Notes under the pieces: model-generated
What the model was told of the DNA's origin: nothing
What the model saw: the letters and a program-made list of their open reading frames with translations, nothing else
The model's database searches: none
Part shown: piece after piece, positions 15,788 to 24,017 of the stretch
How the letters are laid out: each line of letters begins with the position of its first letter
How positions within the stretch are numbered: position 1 is the first letter of the stretch
Source: Actinomycetota bacterium
GTDB lineage: Bacteria > Actinomycetota > Actinomycetes > S36-B12 > CAIYMF01
NCBI GenBank assembly: GCA_026393115.1
Contig: JAPLAU010000009.1
Location: 1-64,000 of the forward strand
Length of the DNA stretch: 64,000 nt
Direction of reading: 5' to 3'
Translations under genes and position numbers: made by a program

Positions 15788-17439
15788 GCATCATCGCCGG
15801 AATCGACGTGGGCAACGCCACGACTGAAGTGGTGATTGCCGACGCGAGCGTGAATCCGCCGCGTCCTCTCGCGTGGGATCGATCGCCGACGCGCGGCATG
15901 AAGGGAACAGAGCAGGCGTTACGGGGTGCTTTGTCGGTGCTCGAGCGCATCGAACGCGCGGCTGGTGTTGCGTGCGATGTCGTGGTGGTGGCACCTCAGC
16001 GACCGGTGCTCACCCGTGAGCTCGCGGTTGCCAAGGCTGACATTGATTTGGGGCGAATCTCATGGGTGGTCGCTGGGCGGCCTACCCCTGGTGGCCTCGG
16101 TGTGGCAGTCGGGCGCCCCGTTGCCACAACTGACTCGCCGACGTCAAGCGATGCCCCGGTGGTGCTCGTTGCGCGCGACCCGCTGGGCTTCCGCGATACG
16201 GTGGCGGCCGTCGGCGCGTGGCGTGCCGCGGGCGCTCGGGTTGTCGCGGTACTTCTCTCCGGCGATGAGGCGGTGCTTGTCTCGAGCCGACTCGATGACG
16301 CCGTTCCGGTCGTCGACGGCATTGACGTCGACCGCGCACTGCAGGCCGAACTGATTGCGGTCGAAGTCGCGCCGCCAGGACGTACCGTGCAACGACTCAG
16401 TGACCCGGTGGCACTTGCTCACCTGCTGCAGTTGCGACCCGATGAACACGACCACGCCGAGTTGGCCGCCGCAGCCGTGCGCGGTTCACGCGATGCGACC
16501 GTGGCGCGTGGTGGTGCATCGACACAGCGCCCTCGCGAACGTGGCGACGACTGCGCGATCACGTTCTCAGATGGCAGGCGCATGTCGCTGCTCGATGCGT
16601 TGCATGAGATCGCCTGCGGAGGACGCGCCGCCACTCTCGATCACCGAGGCTCGCTCAGTGTTGACGACATCTGGGGAGTCGACCTGGCCCACGTGATGGA
16701 AGAGTCGCTGCTACGCGCGCCGAGTGATTCAGCGCGCACAGTTCTGCTGGCTGCACTGGTTGATGGTGGCGGTGACATCGCCGATCCTGCAGCGGCGATC
16801 GCGCAGTGGTCCGGACGCGCCTGTCGATTGGTGTATTCGGAAGCAGCGGCCGCGCGGGCCGGGGCTCTCACGACTCCGTCTGCGCATCCTGACGCGATGG
16901 TGGTTGATATCGGAGCGGGCACTATTGACCTGGTTGATGGCGACAACAACGCTCGTCTGCTTGCTGGTGCCGGCCACCTACTCACCGAGTCGGTTGCCAC
17001 AGTTCTCGGAATCGGTCGCGGTCAGGCTGAGTGGGTCAAACGCGGGCCCTGCTCACGCATTGAGTCACCGCAGATTGCTCTCGATGAAGACGGTATTCGG
17101 CGCTACCTCGATTCCCCTGCTGGCGCCGGGCTAGTCGGGTGGCTCACGGTTCCGGGACCGGCCGGCCTTCTTCCTTTTGAAACTCCCTTGGCGCCCTCGG
17201 AATGGCGGGGTCTGCGGCTTCGACTGAAGTCGGCTGTTATCGGCGCGAACCTTGCTCGTGCCGGGGGTGGCGTGCCGCACGAGGTGATCCTCGTGGGAGG
17301 ACCGGCGGGTGATGATGAATTGCTAGGCGTCGTGGCGCGCGCACTTCCCGGAACGGTGCCAGCTCGCGGTGATGTTGCAGGAATTCTCGGTCATCGTTAC
17401 TCCGTCGCGTACGGCTTGGTAGTTCTCTCCTCGGCATGA
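15784..17439 (+). CDS. Diol dehydratase reactivase large subunit (DdrA/PduG family)
   Basis: A 551-residue Hsp70/actin-like ATPase. It starts SIIAGIDVGNATTEVVIADA (phosphate-1 loop) and has MVVDIGAGTIDLVDGDNNAR (phosphate-2) and VPHEVILVGGPAGDDEL near the C terminus. It exchanges damaged cobalamin from the dehydratase in an ATP-dependent way. It is somewhat shorter than enteric PduG (about 610 residues). No gene for the small reactivase subunit (DdrB/PduH) or a cobalamin adenosyltransferase is seen in this window; these may lie elsewhere. It stops 20 bp before the right island repeat. Confidence 0.85.
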   Translation: MSIIAGIDVGNATTEVVIADASVNPPRPLAWDRSPTRGMKGTEQALRGALSVLERIERAAGVACDVVVVAPQRPVLTRELAVAKADIDLGRISWVVAGRPTPGGLGVAVGRPVATTDSPTSSDAPVVLVARDPLGFRDTVAAVGAWRAAGARVVAVLLSGDEAVLVSSRLDDAVPVVDGIDVDRALQAELIAVEVAPPGRTVQRLSDPVALAHLLQLRPDEHDHAELAAAAVRGSRDATVARGGASTQRPRERGDDCAITFSDGRRMSLLDALHEIACGGRAATLDHRGSLSVDDIWGVDLAHVMEESLLRAPSDSARTVLLAALVDGGGDIADPAAAIAQWSGRACRLVYSEAAAARAGALTTPSAHPDAMVVDIGAGTIDLVDGDNNARLLAGAGHLLTESVATVLGIGRGQAEWVKRGPCSRIESPQIALDEDGIRRYLDSPAGAGLVGWLTVPGPAGLLPFETPLAPSEWRGLRLRLKSAVIGANLARAGGGVPHEVILVGGPAGDDELLGVVARALPGTVPARGDVAGILGHRYSVAYGLVVLSSA

Positions 17440-17458
17440 CGGCATGAGGACGAGGGAA

Positions 17459-17596
17459 TCGCGCGGCGTTTACCAACCTTCGGTGAGCACCTTGTCGAGC
17501 ATGTCGGCAAAGAAGTCAGCGGCCGCGATGTCGATGCACAGTGGTGGCTTGATCTTTAAGACGCACATGCGGTCACTGGTGGGCTGAACGATGATT
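17459..17596. repeat. 138-bp direct repeat, right copy, at the BMC island border
   Basis: Same-orientation partner of 4633-4770 with one mismatch. It starts with TCGCGCGGCG, a leftover of the right arm of palindrome copy 3, and then covers the 3' end of the fusion gene. Because the intact gene is at this end, the left copy is the displaced one. Confidence 0.95.
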
Positions 17597-20373
17597 CCGA
17601 GTTCGAGTAGTCGTTCGCAGATCGCGTACGTCTCCTCGGTTGCGGGTTCGAGAGTGTCTCTGTCGCGTACGAGTTCGACCCCCATGTAGAGCCCCTCGCC
17701 GTGAACGGCGCCGATGAGCGCGTGGCGTTCGCCGAGTTCGAGCATGCGTTGCTTCAAGTGAGCGCCGACGAGTCTGGCGCTTTCTTGCAGGTGTTCGTCG
17801 CGCAAAGTGTCGAGTACTGCAAGGCCGACGGCACACGACACGGGACTTCCTCCGGTTGAGGAGAAGAAGTATCCCTGTGATGCGAAGCGATCAGCGATCT
17901 CGCGGGAGGTGATGACCGCGCCGAGGGGATGTCCGTTTCCCATTGCTTTCGCGACCGCCACGATGTCGGGCACGACGCCCTGTTGCTCAAAGCCCCAGAA
18001 CCACGATCCCAATCGGCCGTAACCGACCTGTACTTCGTCGGCGATTGCCAGTCCACCGTGTCGGCGCACTGCGTCGTAGACGGCGGCGAGATAACCCTCA
18101 GGAAGCGCAACCCCGCCCGCGTTTCCGTAGAAAGTTTCGGCGATGAGGGCGGCAGGGGGTCGACCGTTCGCGGCCAACTCATCGATTGTGCGCACCGCAT
18201 CGGCGGCGTAGAGGTGAGCGTCGGCGCCGCGGTGAGTTCCGCGGTATGAGTTGGGCGAGTCGAGAATGCACACCCACTCGGGCCGTGTCTCGAGTGCCGT
18301 GGGGTTATCGGCGGTTGAGGTACTGACGGCATCGGAAAGGTAGGTCCAGCCGTGGTAGGCCTCGCGCATTGCGAGCACATCGACGCGTTCAGTAGCGGCC
18401 ATTGCCAGCCGTAGTGCGAGGTCGGTTGCTTCCGATCCGGAGTTGACGAGGAACACCGTGTCGAGCGACTCGGGCAGCAACGCGGTGAGGCGTTCGCAGA
18501 GTTCGGCGATTGCGGAGTAGTGGAAACGCGAGTTGGTGTTGAGCCGGTTGAGTTGTCGCACCGCCGCGTCGGCAACGCGCGGGTGCGCGTGCCCGAGCAC
18601 CGTGACGTTGTTGACCATGTCGAGGTAGGCGCGGCCGTTGGTGTCGATCAAGTGGTGACGCCAGCCGCGCTCGATGCGAGGCGGCTCGACGTAGTAGTGC
18701 TCCTGCACTGACGCGACGGTGCGTTCCCTGCGCGCGAACGTGTCGTCGTGTTGAGGTTGATGTTGTGCGAGGCCGAGCAAGGCAGCGGGATCGGCGACCT
18801 GTGCGAGCCATCCGGGCGCGTACTCGGGGCGCACGAATGCGGGCACGTCGACTCCGACGACCACAGTGATTCGTGCTCGAGTGGTCGTGACGAGCGGGTG
18901 GCCCGCGATGACAGGGCCGGCAGCTGTTGCTGTCGACTCGTCGCACTCAATGATGAGCGTGGCGTCGGAACCGCGCAGCGCGAAACCATTGTGGCGCGGC
19001 ACGACCTCGCCACTCCAGGGTGCAGTGAGCGTCAGAGGAAATGCGAGCCGCACGTCAATTCCGGTCGGAACGGTCGCGGGTGACCACTCGGATAAGGCCC
19101 GCGACGCCGTGAGTTGCGGTTGGCCCCATCGCGTGACGATGGCGCGTGCACCTGCGGCAATCAACGTCGATGCGCCGCGGTCTGCTGTTGAGGCGTCGAG
19201 CCAGGCACCGGCGTTCATCAGGTTCGAGTCCCAGCCCAGATCGAGCACGGCGATGTCGTCGGGGCTGAGGTCTGCGAAAAGTGAGCCCGTCGGTGTGATG
19301 TGAGGGGAGGCGTCACTCATTCCGAGCATGTCGCGAATGAGTGCTTCCATCACAGGAGAGGGCACCGATGCTGCCCCCTCGAACATGGCAGTTTCCTCAG
19401 CGATCGATTCGGCGGCGTAATGGTTGTTCTCGTCGATTGTCACTTGCTGTTCGCTACTCATCAGGCACACGGCGCCGCGCACAACGACCAAGGGCCACAG
19501 AGCGGCGACCTCATTTTCCGACAGTGGCCTGATGGCGTGGAATGCGCTGATCGCCGGCAGCGTACGGGCGGGGTCAACGCCTGGGTGCCGAAGAACTGAA
19601 CTGAGTGCGACTGCAAGATCGCCCACTGACCATGAGTGGGTGAGGTCGCCGAAGTCGATGATGCCGTCGGGAATGCGCGCACCGTTGCGCACTGTGCAGA
19701 CCACGTTGGTGTCGGTGACATCGTTGTGCATGGCCTGCCGTGGCAAGTGTGGTGCGTGCGTGAGAACAGTGGCCCACTCGGCATCGACGATTGCTTGCAT
19801 GCGCGTGCGCTGCTCGTCGTCGGTGATGTGCGCGATGAGGTGCGACACCACGACGTCTGCGTACTGCAAGTCCCATTGAATTCGACGGTGTAGACCCGGG
19901 TGATCGAAGTCGGCGAGAGCCACATTGGCCCGCGCAGCGAGCGCGCCGAGTTCGGCGATGGCGCGGGTCGAGAGATGGTCGCGGTCGTACAGAGTTCCGC
20001 CGTCGAGATAGCGCAGAACCCGAGCACGTGCAGGTCCGTCGGGAGTCTGCACCATCGCAGTGAGTGGCGCCTCGCGACTGAGCACGGTGCCCACACGAAG
20101 TGAGGGATCGCGGGCGGCCATGTGATCGGCGGCAGCATCCTGCGCGTCAAGTTCGGCGGCGGTGAACGCGGGGTTCGCCACACGCAGTACGCCGACGATG
20201 GTGCCGTCTGTTTGGGTCAGCAGGAAGTTGGCGTCCTGTTGGCTTCCGAGCGACGTGGCGCTTGCATCGATACCGAAGTGTGCGTGGGCGAGTTGCTGCG
20301 CGTCGGCTTCGGTGAGGCGCGGTGCCGGCAGCGCTCCCTCGACGAGGAAGTCGATTCCCGCGTAGTCGGCCAC
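17470..20373 (-). CDS. Three-domain fusion: APH-type kinase, degenerate M23-like domain, class III aminotransferase/phospholyase
   Basis: A 967-residue cytosolic fusion. Residues 1 to ~335 are an APH-fold kinase (MHNDVTDTNVVCTV catalytic loop, GIIDFGDLTHSW metal site). About 355-545 resemble the M23-peptidase-like middle domain of this actinobacterial fusion family, but the HxGxD metal histidine is absent (VPTGIDVRLAFPLTL), so it is probably non-catalytic. About 560-967 are a class III aminotransferase fold with the PLP lysine in VAVAKAMGNGHPLGAV. Kinase plus phospholyase in one chain suggests phosphorylation of an amino alcohol and elimination to an aldehyde, the chemistry that the BMC operon divides between 6557-7537 and 11402-12730. 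Its last 42 codons are duplicated at 4644-4770. Confidence 0.82.
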   Translation of the reverse strand: MADYAGIDFLVEGALPAPRLTEADAQQLAHAHFGIDASATSLGSQQDANFLLTQTDGTIVGVLRVANPAFTAAELDAQDAAADHMAARDPSLRVGTVLSREAPLTAMVQTPDGPARARVLRYLDGGTLYDRDHLSTRAIAELGALAARANVALADFDHPGLHRRIQWDLQYADVVVSHLIAHITDDEQRTRMQAIVDAEWATVLTHAPHLPRQAMHNDVTDTNVVCTVRNGARIPDGIIDFGDLTHSWSVGDLAVALSSVLRHPGVDPARTLPAISAFHAIRPLSENEVAALWPLVVVRGAVCLMSSEQQVTIDENNHYAAESIAEETAMFEGAASVPSPVMEALIRDMLGMSDASPHITPTGSLFADLSPDDIAVLDLGWDSNLMNAGAWLDASTADRGASTLIAAGARAIVTRWGQPQLTASRALSEWSPATVPTGIDVRLAFPLTLTAPWSGEVVPRHNGFALRGSDATLIIECDESTATAAGPVIAGHPLVTTTRARITVVVGVDVPAFVRPEYAPGWLAQVADPAALLGLAQHQPQHDDTFARRERTVASVQEHYYVEPPRIERGWRHHLIDTNGRAYLDMVNNVTVLGHAHPRVADAAVRQLNRLNTNSRFHYSAIAELCERLTALLPESLDTVFLVNSGSEATDLALRLAMAATERVDVLAMREAYHGWTYLSDAVSTSTADNPTALETRPEWVCILDSPNSYRGTHRGADAHLYAADAVRTIDELAANGRPPAALIAETFYGNAGGVALPEGYLAAVYDAVRRHGGLAIADEVQVGYGRLGSWFWGFEQQGVVPDIVAVAKAMGNGHPLGAVITSREIADRFASQGYFFSSTGGSPVSCAVGLAVLDTLRDEHLQESARLVGAHLKQRMLELGERHALIGAVHGEGLYMGVELVRDRDTLEPATEETYAICERLLELGIIVQPTSDRMCVLKIKPPLCIDIAAADFFADMLDKVLTEGW

Positions 20374-20446
20374 GCACTTACGCTAGTGCGTCTAGCAGAG
20401 CGGGTCACTACGCAGCGGCCGCCAGTCAGCTCTTCCTTCCCCCGCT

Positions 20447-20517
20447 TTCCGCGCGAGTCCATCGGTTACGCGCCTAAGAGGGGCGTTTGACCCGCGTAAG
20501 TGATGAACTCGCGGAAG
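20447..20517. repeat. Dispersed palindromic element, copy 4
   Basis: About 71 bp. Arms are TTCCGCGCGAGTCCATCGG and GTGATGAACTCGCGGAA; the core CTAAGAGGGGCGTTTGACCC is nearly identical to copy 5 and differs from copies 1-3. It lies in the divergent gap between the fusion gene and the TetR gene, with poly-pyrimidine to its left and GGGGGGGGAGGG to its right. Confidence 0.9.
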
Positions 20518-20605
20518 GGGGGGGAGGGACAGAAGTGGGTTGAGGAAGGGGATGGTGCACCCTCCGATGTGACTCTGCGCCGACATCCCGGCCTACACTG
20601 ACGCC

Positions 20606-21265
20606 GTGTCGAACTCGGGGTCAAGCAGCAACAGTCGCGGCCGTCGCTCACGTCAGGAAATTCTCGACGCCTCGGCACGGGTGATGGCTGCCCGCGGCTA
20701 CGCCGGTTCGTCGATGTCGACACTTGCCGACGAGGCAGGAATTCCGAAGAGCGCGATCTACCACCACTTTGGTTCGAAGGCAGGCTTGCTCGCCGCTGTG
20801 ATGGAACGTGGTGCCCGCGAGTTCTTTGACGCGATGACTGAGGCACACAGCAACCCACCATCCGACGGAACATCGCGAGAACGTCTGGAGTGGTACTTCC
20901 AGCGCACCGGTGACGTGTGGGTGCATCGAGCGGAGTTCCTACGCCTGCTTATCTTGCTCGTCATCAGTGACGAAGCCGAAGAAGCACCTGAAGCCATGGA
21001 AACGGTGGTGCGTGTGCGCACGGAAGGCCGCGCCTACCTCGAGCACATGATTCGTTCATCGTTCATCGGTGAAGGTGACGACGTCGCGAGAATCGTCGGT
21101 CGAGAGCTGTCGTTCTACGCAATGGTCGGGTTCGACGGGCTGTTCGTGTCGTTGCAATCGCACGACGGAAAGCCGGTGGTTGAACTGATCGACCAGATGG
21201 TGGCCGGTTTGGTTGCCATTGGTGAGGCGCGCAGCCGAGAACTGCGTACCGCCCCTCCCACCTAG
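20606..21265 (+). CDS. TetR-family regulator of the aromatic catabolic cluster
   Basis: A 219-residue regulator. Its N-terminal helix-turn-helix (about residues 12-60) has ILDASARVMAARGYAGSSMS and GIPKSAIYHHFGSKAGLLAA, the classic TetR signature. The C-terminal domain is helical. It starts at a GTG and lies upstream of, and in the same direction as, the ring-hydroxylase genes. Three short palindromes between it and the first hydroxylase gene are candidate operators. Confidence 0.85.
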   Translation: MSNSGSSSNSRGRRSRQEILDASARVMAARGYAGSSMSTLADEAGIPKSAIYHHFGSKAGLLAAVMERGAREFFDAMTEAHSNPPSDGTSRERLEWYFQRTGDVWVHRAEFLRLLILLVISDEAEEAPEAMETVVRVRTEGRAYLEHMIRSSFIGEGDDVARIVGRELSFYAMVGFDGLFVSLQSHDGKPVVELIDQMVAGLVAIGEARSRELRTAPPT

Positions 21266-21286
21266 CAGCCGCTCACCACTGATGTC

Positions 21287-21301
21287 GTCCGTATAACGGA
21301 C
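21287..21301. promoter_or_regulatory. 15-bp palindrome GTCCGT-ATA-ACGGAC
   Basis: A perfect inverted repeat upstream of the aromatic operon. The shape resembles IclR-family operators (TCCGTATACGGA type), though no IclR gene is in the window. It could be a regulator or promoter-proximal site. Confidence 0.45.
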
Positions 21302-21338
21302 ATTATGCCGATATCCCTTGACGCCTACGCCGGTATTG

Positions 21339-21354
21339 AGTGACTCTCGTCACT
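21339..21354. promoter_or_regulatory. 16-bp palindrome AGTGAC-TCTC-GTCACT
   Basis: A perfect 6-bp inverted repeat with a 4-bp centre in the leader of the aromatic operon, 59 bp before the first ATG. Binding factor unknown. Confidence 0.4.
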
Positions 21355-21359
21355 TATAG

Positions 21360-21377
21360 ACCAACCGATCGGTCCAA
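21360..21377. promoter_or_regulatory. Candidate TetR operator centred on ACCGATCGGT
   Basis: ACCGATCGGT at 21364-21373 is a perfect 10-bp dyad of the kind bound by many TetR-family repressors. It lies about 40 bp before the hydroxylase ATG, where a bound repressor would block transcription. Assignment to the adjacent TetR protein is inference. Confidence 0.5.
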
Positions 21378-21412
21378 TACTTGATTTCCGGTGACGTTAA
21401 GGAGCCCTCGCA

Positions 21413-23161
21413 ATGGCCACCCCCACAGTCGAAACAGACGTTCTCATCGTCGGTGCAGGACCCGCCGGCGCCAGCGCCGCGGCGCTGCTCGCCACCTACG
21501 GCATTGACACCGTGATGCTGAACAAGCACGGCGGGGTGGCAAACGCGCCGCGCGCCCACATCACCAACCAGCGCGCGATGGAGGTTCTTCGTGACCTCGG
21601 CCTGGAGCAGGAGGCCGTAGAGACGGCCACCCCGCAGGCCCTGATGGGCGAGCACGTGTGGGCCACGAGCCTGTCGGGGCAAGAACTGGGCCGCTTGCGC
21701 ACCTGGTACACCCACCCGCACTTCAAGGCCGAGCACGATCTGGGCTCACCCTCGTCGGTGTGCGATCTGCCGCAAGATCACCTCGAGCCCATCCTCGTGA
21801 ATGCCGCCTCCTACCGCGGTTCGAAGGTGCGCAACAACACTGAACTGATCGGCTTCACGCAAGACGACGACTTTGTGACCGCGCAGGTGGTCGACACGCT
21901 CACCGGCGCTGAGTTCGAGATCAAGGCGAAGTACCTGATCGGTGCCGACGGTGGCCGATCGCGCGTCGCCGAGATTGCCGGCCTTCCGTTCGAAGGTGAG
22001 ATGGGTCTCGGCGGTTCGATGAACGTGGTCTTCAAGGCTGACTTGACGCACCTTGTTGAACACCGCCCCGGCGACATGTATTGGTTCATTCAGCCAGGCG
22101 TTGGTCACGCAGGAATGGGAATCGGCGTGCTGCGGGTAGTACGTCCGTGGAACCGGTGGATTGGCGTGTGGGGTTACGACGTCTCCGCTGGTGAGCCCGA
22201 CCTTACCGACGCACTCGGCGTTGAAATCGCTCACAAGCTGATCGGTGACGACAGCATCGAGATTGAGGTCGAGTCGATGTCGACGTGGTCGGTCAACCAC
22301 ATGTGGGCGACTAACAACACCGCAGGCCGTGTGTACTGCGTGGGCGATGCAGTGCACCGCCACTCGCCCATGAACGGTCTGGGATCCAACACGTCGGTGC
22401 AAGACAGTTACAACCTCGCGTGGAAGCTCGCGATGGTGCTGCAAGGTCAGGCCGGAAGCGACCTGCTCGACACCTACCGTCAAGAACGCGTTCCGGTTGC
22501 CGAGCACCTCATCGATCGGGTATCGCGCAGCAACCACCTCATGCCGCCGCTGTTCATGGCACTGCACCTTCCGCCGGCTTCAGACGAGGCAGTGTTCACC
22601 GCATCGCTTGCAGCACTCAATGCGCACACACCCGAGTCGACTGCTGCACGCAAGGCATTCGACGACGCGATGCACGGAACGATCATGTGCTTCAACTCCC
22701 ATGGCATGGAACTCAACCAGTTCTACACGTCGTCTGCCGTCGTCACCGATGGTGCCGAATCGCCTGCGCCGCCGCGCGACCCCGAGGTGTACTACTTCGC
22801 CTCGACGTTCCCCGGTCGTCACCTTCCGCACGTGTGGCTCACTAAGAACCAGCGTCAGGTCGCGTTGTTCGACCTATGTGGCAAGGGCAAGTTCACCTTG
22901 CTCACGCGCGAACTCAATGCGCCGTGGGTTGCCTCTGCACAGAAGGCCAGTGCCGCTCTCGATATCGACCTCCGCGTGGTGACGATCGGTCGCGAATGCG
23001 ATGTGCAAGACATCTACGGCGACTTCGCTGACATCTCGGAAATCGGTGAAGGCGGAGCGATCCTTGTTCGTCCCGACCACATGATCGCGTGGCGTTCGGC
23101 AGATGGTGACGCGGCCGACACCAACCTCGAGCGTGTGCTGCGTCAGATCTTGGCTCGGTGA
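21413..23161 (+). CDS. FAD-dependent aromatic-ring monooxygenase (phenol hydroxylase / MhpA-like)
   Basis: A 582-residue group A flavoprotein hydroxylase. The FAD-binding motif VGAGPAGASAAALLA is near residue 14, the second FAD segment is YCVGDAVHRHSPMNGLGSNT (about residue 310), and a C-terminal thioredoxin-like domain follows (about 440-582), as in phenol and 2,4-dichlorophenol hydroxylases. It should add a hydroxyl to a phenolic or hydroxyphenyl acid using NAD(P)H and O2. AAGGAG precedes the ATG. It is the first structural gene of the aromatic cluster. Confidence 0.82.
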   Translation: MATPTVETDVLIVGAGPAGASAAALLATYGIDTVMLNKHGGVANAPRAHITNQRAMEVLRDLGLEQEAVETATPQALMGEHVWATSLSGQELGRLRTWYTHPHFKAEHDLGSPSSVCDLPQDHLEPILVNAASYRGSKVRNNTELIGFTQDDDFVTAQVVDTLTGAEFEIKAKYLIGADGGRSRVAEIAGLPFEGEMGLGGSMNVVFKADLTHLVEHRPGDMYWFIQPGVGHAGMGIGVLRVVRPWNRWIGVWGYDVSAGEPDLTDALGVEIAHKLIGDDSIEIEVESMSTWSVNHMWATNNTAGRVYCVGDAVHRHSPMNGLGSNTSVQDSYNLAWKLAMVLQGQAGSDLLDTYRQERVPVAEHLIDRVSRSNHLMPPLFMALHLPPASDEAVFTASLAALNAHTPESTAARKAFDDAMHGTIMCFNSHGMELNQFYTSSAVVTDGAESPAPPRDPEVYYFASTFPGRHLPHVWLTKNQRQVALFDLCGKGKFTLLTRELNAPWVASAQKASAALDIDLRVVTIGRECDVQDIYGDFADISEIGEGGAILVRPDHMIAWRSADGDAADTNLERVLRQILAR

Positions 23162-23165
23162 TTCG

Positions 23166-24017
23166 GTGAGTACATCGGCGATGCCGGCACAGCAATCAGT
23201 TCAGACTGGAATCTTCTCCACCGCGTACTACCACGCAGGGGAGGGCTCGGGCCGGCCCGTCATCTTGGTTCATGGTGGCGGTGCTGGCGCGGAAAGCGTC
23301 AGTAACTGGCAGCGTTGTTTCCCGCTATTTGCGGCTCGGGGATCGACCTACGCCATGGACATGGTGGGCTTCGGAAACTCCGATGCGCCGTCACCAGATG
23401 ACTTCGCGTACACGCAGGATGCACGCAACCAACAGTTGATCGACTTCATCGAAGCACTCGATTTGGGCCCCGCACATCTGGTGGGTAACTCGATGGGTGG
23501 CGCGACATCGCTTGGTGTTGCGATGAAGCGGCCCGACTTGGTTGAGAGCCTCGTACTGATGGGAAGTGGTGGGCGCGCGCGCACATTGTCGGCCGATCTC
23601 GGCCCGGTAATTCATTACGACTTCACCGTCGAAGGAATGCGCGCCATCATCGGTGTGCTTGCCAACCCTGGCTTCATCCCATCCGACGAGCAGGTTGAGT
23701 ACCGGTTCGAGATGTCAACGCGGCCGCACCTCGTCGCGGCGTACAAGGCAACGATGGGATGGGTGCGCGAGAACGGTCTGCACTACCCCGAGGAAGCGAT
23801 CGCCGCGGTGAAGACGCGCACGTTGGTGGTCAACGGCAAGGAAGACAGGGTCGTGCCAATCACGCAGGCCTTCGAGTTCCTTACGTTGTTGGAGAACTCA
23901 ACGGGCTACCTCATTCCGCATTGCCGTCACTGGGCGATGATCGAGTACCCCGAACTGTTCACCAAGGTGTGTATCGACTTCTTCAACGACCCCACCGACT
24001 ACGGGGACTCGAAGTGA
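23166..24017 (+). CDS. Alpha/beta hydrolase, probable meta-cleavage C-C bond hydrolase (MhpC/BphD type)
   Basis: A 283-residue alpha/beta hydrolase. The oxyanion segment is ILVHGGGAGAES, the nucleophile elbow is VGNSMGGATSLG, the acid is the Asp in VVNGKEDRVVP, and the catalytic His is in IPHCRHWAMIEYP. These match hydrolases that split meta-ring-fission products. GTG 23166 is taken as the start because it lies just after the hydroxylase stop; a longer frame would overlap that gene by about 60 bp. It overlaps the next gene by 4 bp. Confidence 0.85.
   Translation: MSTSAMPAQQSVQTGIFSTAYYHAGEGSGRPVILVHGGGAGAESVSNWQRCFPLFAARGSTYAMDMVGFGNSDAPSPDDFAYTQDARNQQLIDFIEALDLGPAHLVGNSMGGATSLGVAMKRPDLVESLVLMGSGGRARTLSADLGPVIHYDFTVEGMRAIIGVLANPGFIPSDEQVEYRFEMSTRPHLVAAYKATMGWVRENGLHYPEEAIAAVKTRTLVVNGKEDRVVPITQAFEFLTLLENSTGYLIPHCRHWAMIEYPELFTKVCIDFFNDPTDYGDSK

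Noticed and set aside
23103-23165. Longer N terminus for the C-C hydrolase
   Set aside because: It would overlap the hydroxylase gene by about 60 bp and adds residues unlike the hydrolase family; the GTG at 23166 fits the operon spacing.
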